DNA from: Filomicrobium sp.
GTDB lineage: Bacteria; Pseudomonadota; Alphaproteobacteria; Rhizobiales; Hyphomicrobiaceae
Assembly (NCBI GenBank): GCA_021775655.1
Contig: JAJFHK010000114.1
Span: forward strand, 1-7,710
Direction of reading: 5' to 3'
DNA length: 7,710 nt
This document shows positions 6,825 to 7,710 of this stretch, in pieces; position 1 is the stretch's first letter; each line of letters starts with the position of its first letter. A program made the position numbers and the translations under genes. Under the pieces are notes generated by a model, which made no database searches, was not told the origin of the DNA, and saw only the letters and a program-made list of their open reading frames with translations.

Positions 6825-7451
6825 ATGGACTGCAAGAAATCCCGTAGAGGCCGCCCTAAAGGTTCGGGAATAGACGATAGCCGTCTACTCCGGGAAATCG
6901 CTGCAATGATTATCGAAGATCCCGAATTAAAGCCAACAACCGCAATCAAGACTTCCGGGATATCGGATCCGTCAACAATTCGAAGGTTGCGCGATAAATT
7001 CAAAGTTGAGAAAGATATTATTTTCGGGGAGTTGAATTCGCAAACTCAAGTTGAGAAACAATATGATCGACTCAATTCGCACAGCACTCCCGCGAATATT
7101 TCTTCATCGGATCTGCGAACGATGGCACTCAATCACAAGCGCGAGCCAGCCCGCTCTGAGCCGGCAGGGAAAAAAACAAGCGAGGGCACCCATAAGAAAT
7201 CCAGCGGCGAATCCGATGACGACTCCCGAATATGCGGCCTTCATCAACGAGCACAACGTGACACCTTGCGCCGCATGTTATCTGACGGCCTCTGCGCCTC
7301 GTCTGTGATGTGGCAACTGCAAATGGTCGTTGCAGCCCAAGCATTTCAGTCCCCCGTAGTACGCTCAGCTTTGCGTTATCAGCTTTCATTCTCCCAAACA
7401 CTATTCGGGTTCGGCGGACTCCGGCCCGCGTTCGGGCAAAATCATAATTGA
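6825..7451 (+). CDS. Unrecognised AT-hook-like / helix-turn-helix-like protein with amphipathic C-terminus
   Basis: This is a 208-residue protein I cannot name. Residues 6-15 (SRRGRPKGSG) contain the RGRPKG core typical of AT-hooks, which bind the minor groove of A/T-rich DNA. Residues about 16-62 look helical: DDSRLLREIAAMII, then LKPTTAIKTSG and DPSTIRRLRDKFKVEKD, which could form a helix-turn-helix. Residues about 100-137 are a charged, low-complexity Lys/Ser/Glu linker. Residues 145-195 are helical and partly hydrophobic (SSVMWQLQMVVAAQAF, then SPVVRSALRYQLSFSQTLFG), perhaps a protein- or granule-binding tail as in phasins. That comparison is speculative. The start has AGGA 10 nt upstream and a terminator follows the stop by about 60 bp, so this is likely a single-gene transcript. 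A DNA-binding role is inferred from the N-terminus. Confidence 0.65.
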   Translation: MDCKKSRRGRPKGSGIDDSRLLREIAAMIIEDPELKPTTAIKTSGISDPSTIRRLRDKFKVEKDIIFGELNSQTQVEKQYDRLNSHSTPANISSSDLRTMALNHKREPARSEPAGKKTSEGTHKKSSGESDDDSRICGLHQRAQRDTLRRMLSDGLCASSVMWQLQMVVAAQAFQSPVVRSALRYQLSFSQTLFGFGGLRPAFGQNHN

Positions 7452-7512
7452 ACACCGTTCAACAATAGATACTCTCCCTTAAGCAATTTACCTCCTCACG
7501 TGCAAAAACAAG

Positions 7513-7541
7513 CGACCGCACCCCAATGCGGTCGTTTTTTT
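7513..7541 (+). terminator. Rho-independent terminator between the 6825 gene and coaA
   Basis: A perfect 8-bp stem CGACCGCA (7513-7520) and TGCGGTCG (7527-7534), with a CCCCAA loop, is followed by seven T residues (7535-7541). On the - strand the stem is followed by CTTGTTTTTG, so it can also end the coaA transcript arriving from the right. Nothing else is seen in 7452-7512 or 7542-7583. Confidence 0.9.
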
Positions 7542-7583
7542 CAATTTAGCCGCTAGACGAAACAGGTCTGGAAGTGAGCCAAA

Positions 7584-7710
7584 CTAAAGTTTACGCAACG
7601 CAACGCGTTCAATGCGATGCTTATCGGACTTCTTCAAGATCAGCTGCGCGCGCTGCCGAGTTGGAAGTATATTCTCTTCCAAATTCCGCAAATTGATGCC
7701 ACGCCAGATG
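7584..7710 (-). CDS. coaA: Pantothenate kinase type I, C-terminal fragment (5' part outside window)
   Basis: Reading the - strand from the right edge gives 41 codons and a TAG (7584-7586). The peptide contains [20 protein letters not shown] followed by [17 protein letters not shown]. This is the conserved C-terminus of type I (CoaA) pantothenate kinases, where E. coli has a closely similar NLKQNILPTRERASLIL segment followed by an H-x-V-E-x-V-x-LRK end. CoaA phosphorylates pantothenate with ATP, the first and regulated step of coenzyme A synthesis. The catalytic P-loop part is outside the window. The natural LRKL ending and the terminator just beyond suggest an intact 3' end. Confidence 0.9.
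   Translation of the reverse strand, partial: IWRGINLRNLEENILPTRQRAQLILKKSDKHRIERVALRKL

Noticed and set aside
6643..6873. 76-codon + strand frame across the AT-rich spacer
   Set aside because: It starts with TTG, has no ribosome-binding site, runs through 35% GC spacer DNA, and overlaps the better-supported start at 6825.
7051..7308. 85-codon + strand frame overlapping the AT-hook-like gene, considered as evidence of a frameshift
   Set aside because: The 6825 frame remains open and coherent through to 7451, including the Trp/Gln-rich helical tail, and the alternative peptide shows no domain character.

Overview
The window looks like chromosomal DNA from an alphaproteobacterium. The order glnK-amt, tesB, then a UbiH/COQ6-type monooxygenase, together with the style of the RimM and ammonium-transporter sequences, suggests Sphingomonadales. 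That placement is inferred from protein character, not from a marker gene. Most genes are housekeeping genes of fairly high GC. The spacers before glnK and before the gene at 6825 drop to about 31-35% GC.

Layout, left to right. (1) The 3' part of a + strand gene for an OmpA-C (peptidoglycan-binding) protein whose N-terminal part consists of roughly 100-residue repeats anchored on Trp-Gly motifs; it is cut by the window start. (2) A shared hairpin terminator, then on the - strand the nitrogen operon glnK-amt: a PII signal protein followed 23 bp later by an AmtB-type ammonium channel. A sigma-54-like -24/-12 element lies upstream of glnK. (3) An AT-rich spacer and tesB (acyl-CoA thioesterase II, - strand), divergent from (4) a UbiH/UbiF/COQ6-family FAD monooxygenase (+), probably acting in ubiquinone synthesis. 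(5) rimM (- strand), convergent with the monooxygenase and overlapping its stop codon by 4 bp; rimM is not followed by trmD here. (6) An unrecognised - strand gene upstream of rimM that may have a GrlR-like small beta-barrel fold. (7) Across an AT-rich divergent spacer, an unrecognised + strand gene for a protein with an AT-hook-like RGRPKGSG tract, a possible helix-turn-helix, a charged linker and an amphipathic/hydrophobic tail. (8) A strong rho-independent terminator and the last 41 codons of coaA (pantothenate kinase, - strand), cut by the window end.

The best-understood functional unit is glnK-amt: GlnK senses nitrogen and energy status and blocks the channel when ammonium is plentiful, and a sigma-54/NtrC-type promoter would make the pair inducible by nitrogen limitation. 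The least explained parts are the repeat region of the OmpA-like protein and the divergent pair at 6124-7451, where two unrecognised genes flank inverted repeats in AT-rich DNA. I found no insertion sequence, CRISPR array, tRNA, rRNA or obvious defence system.
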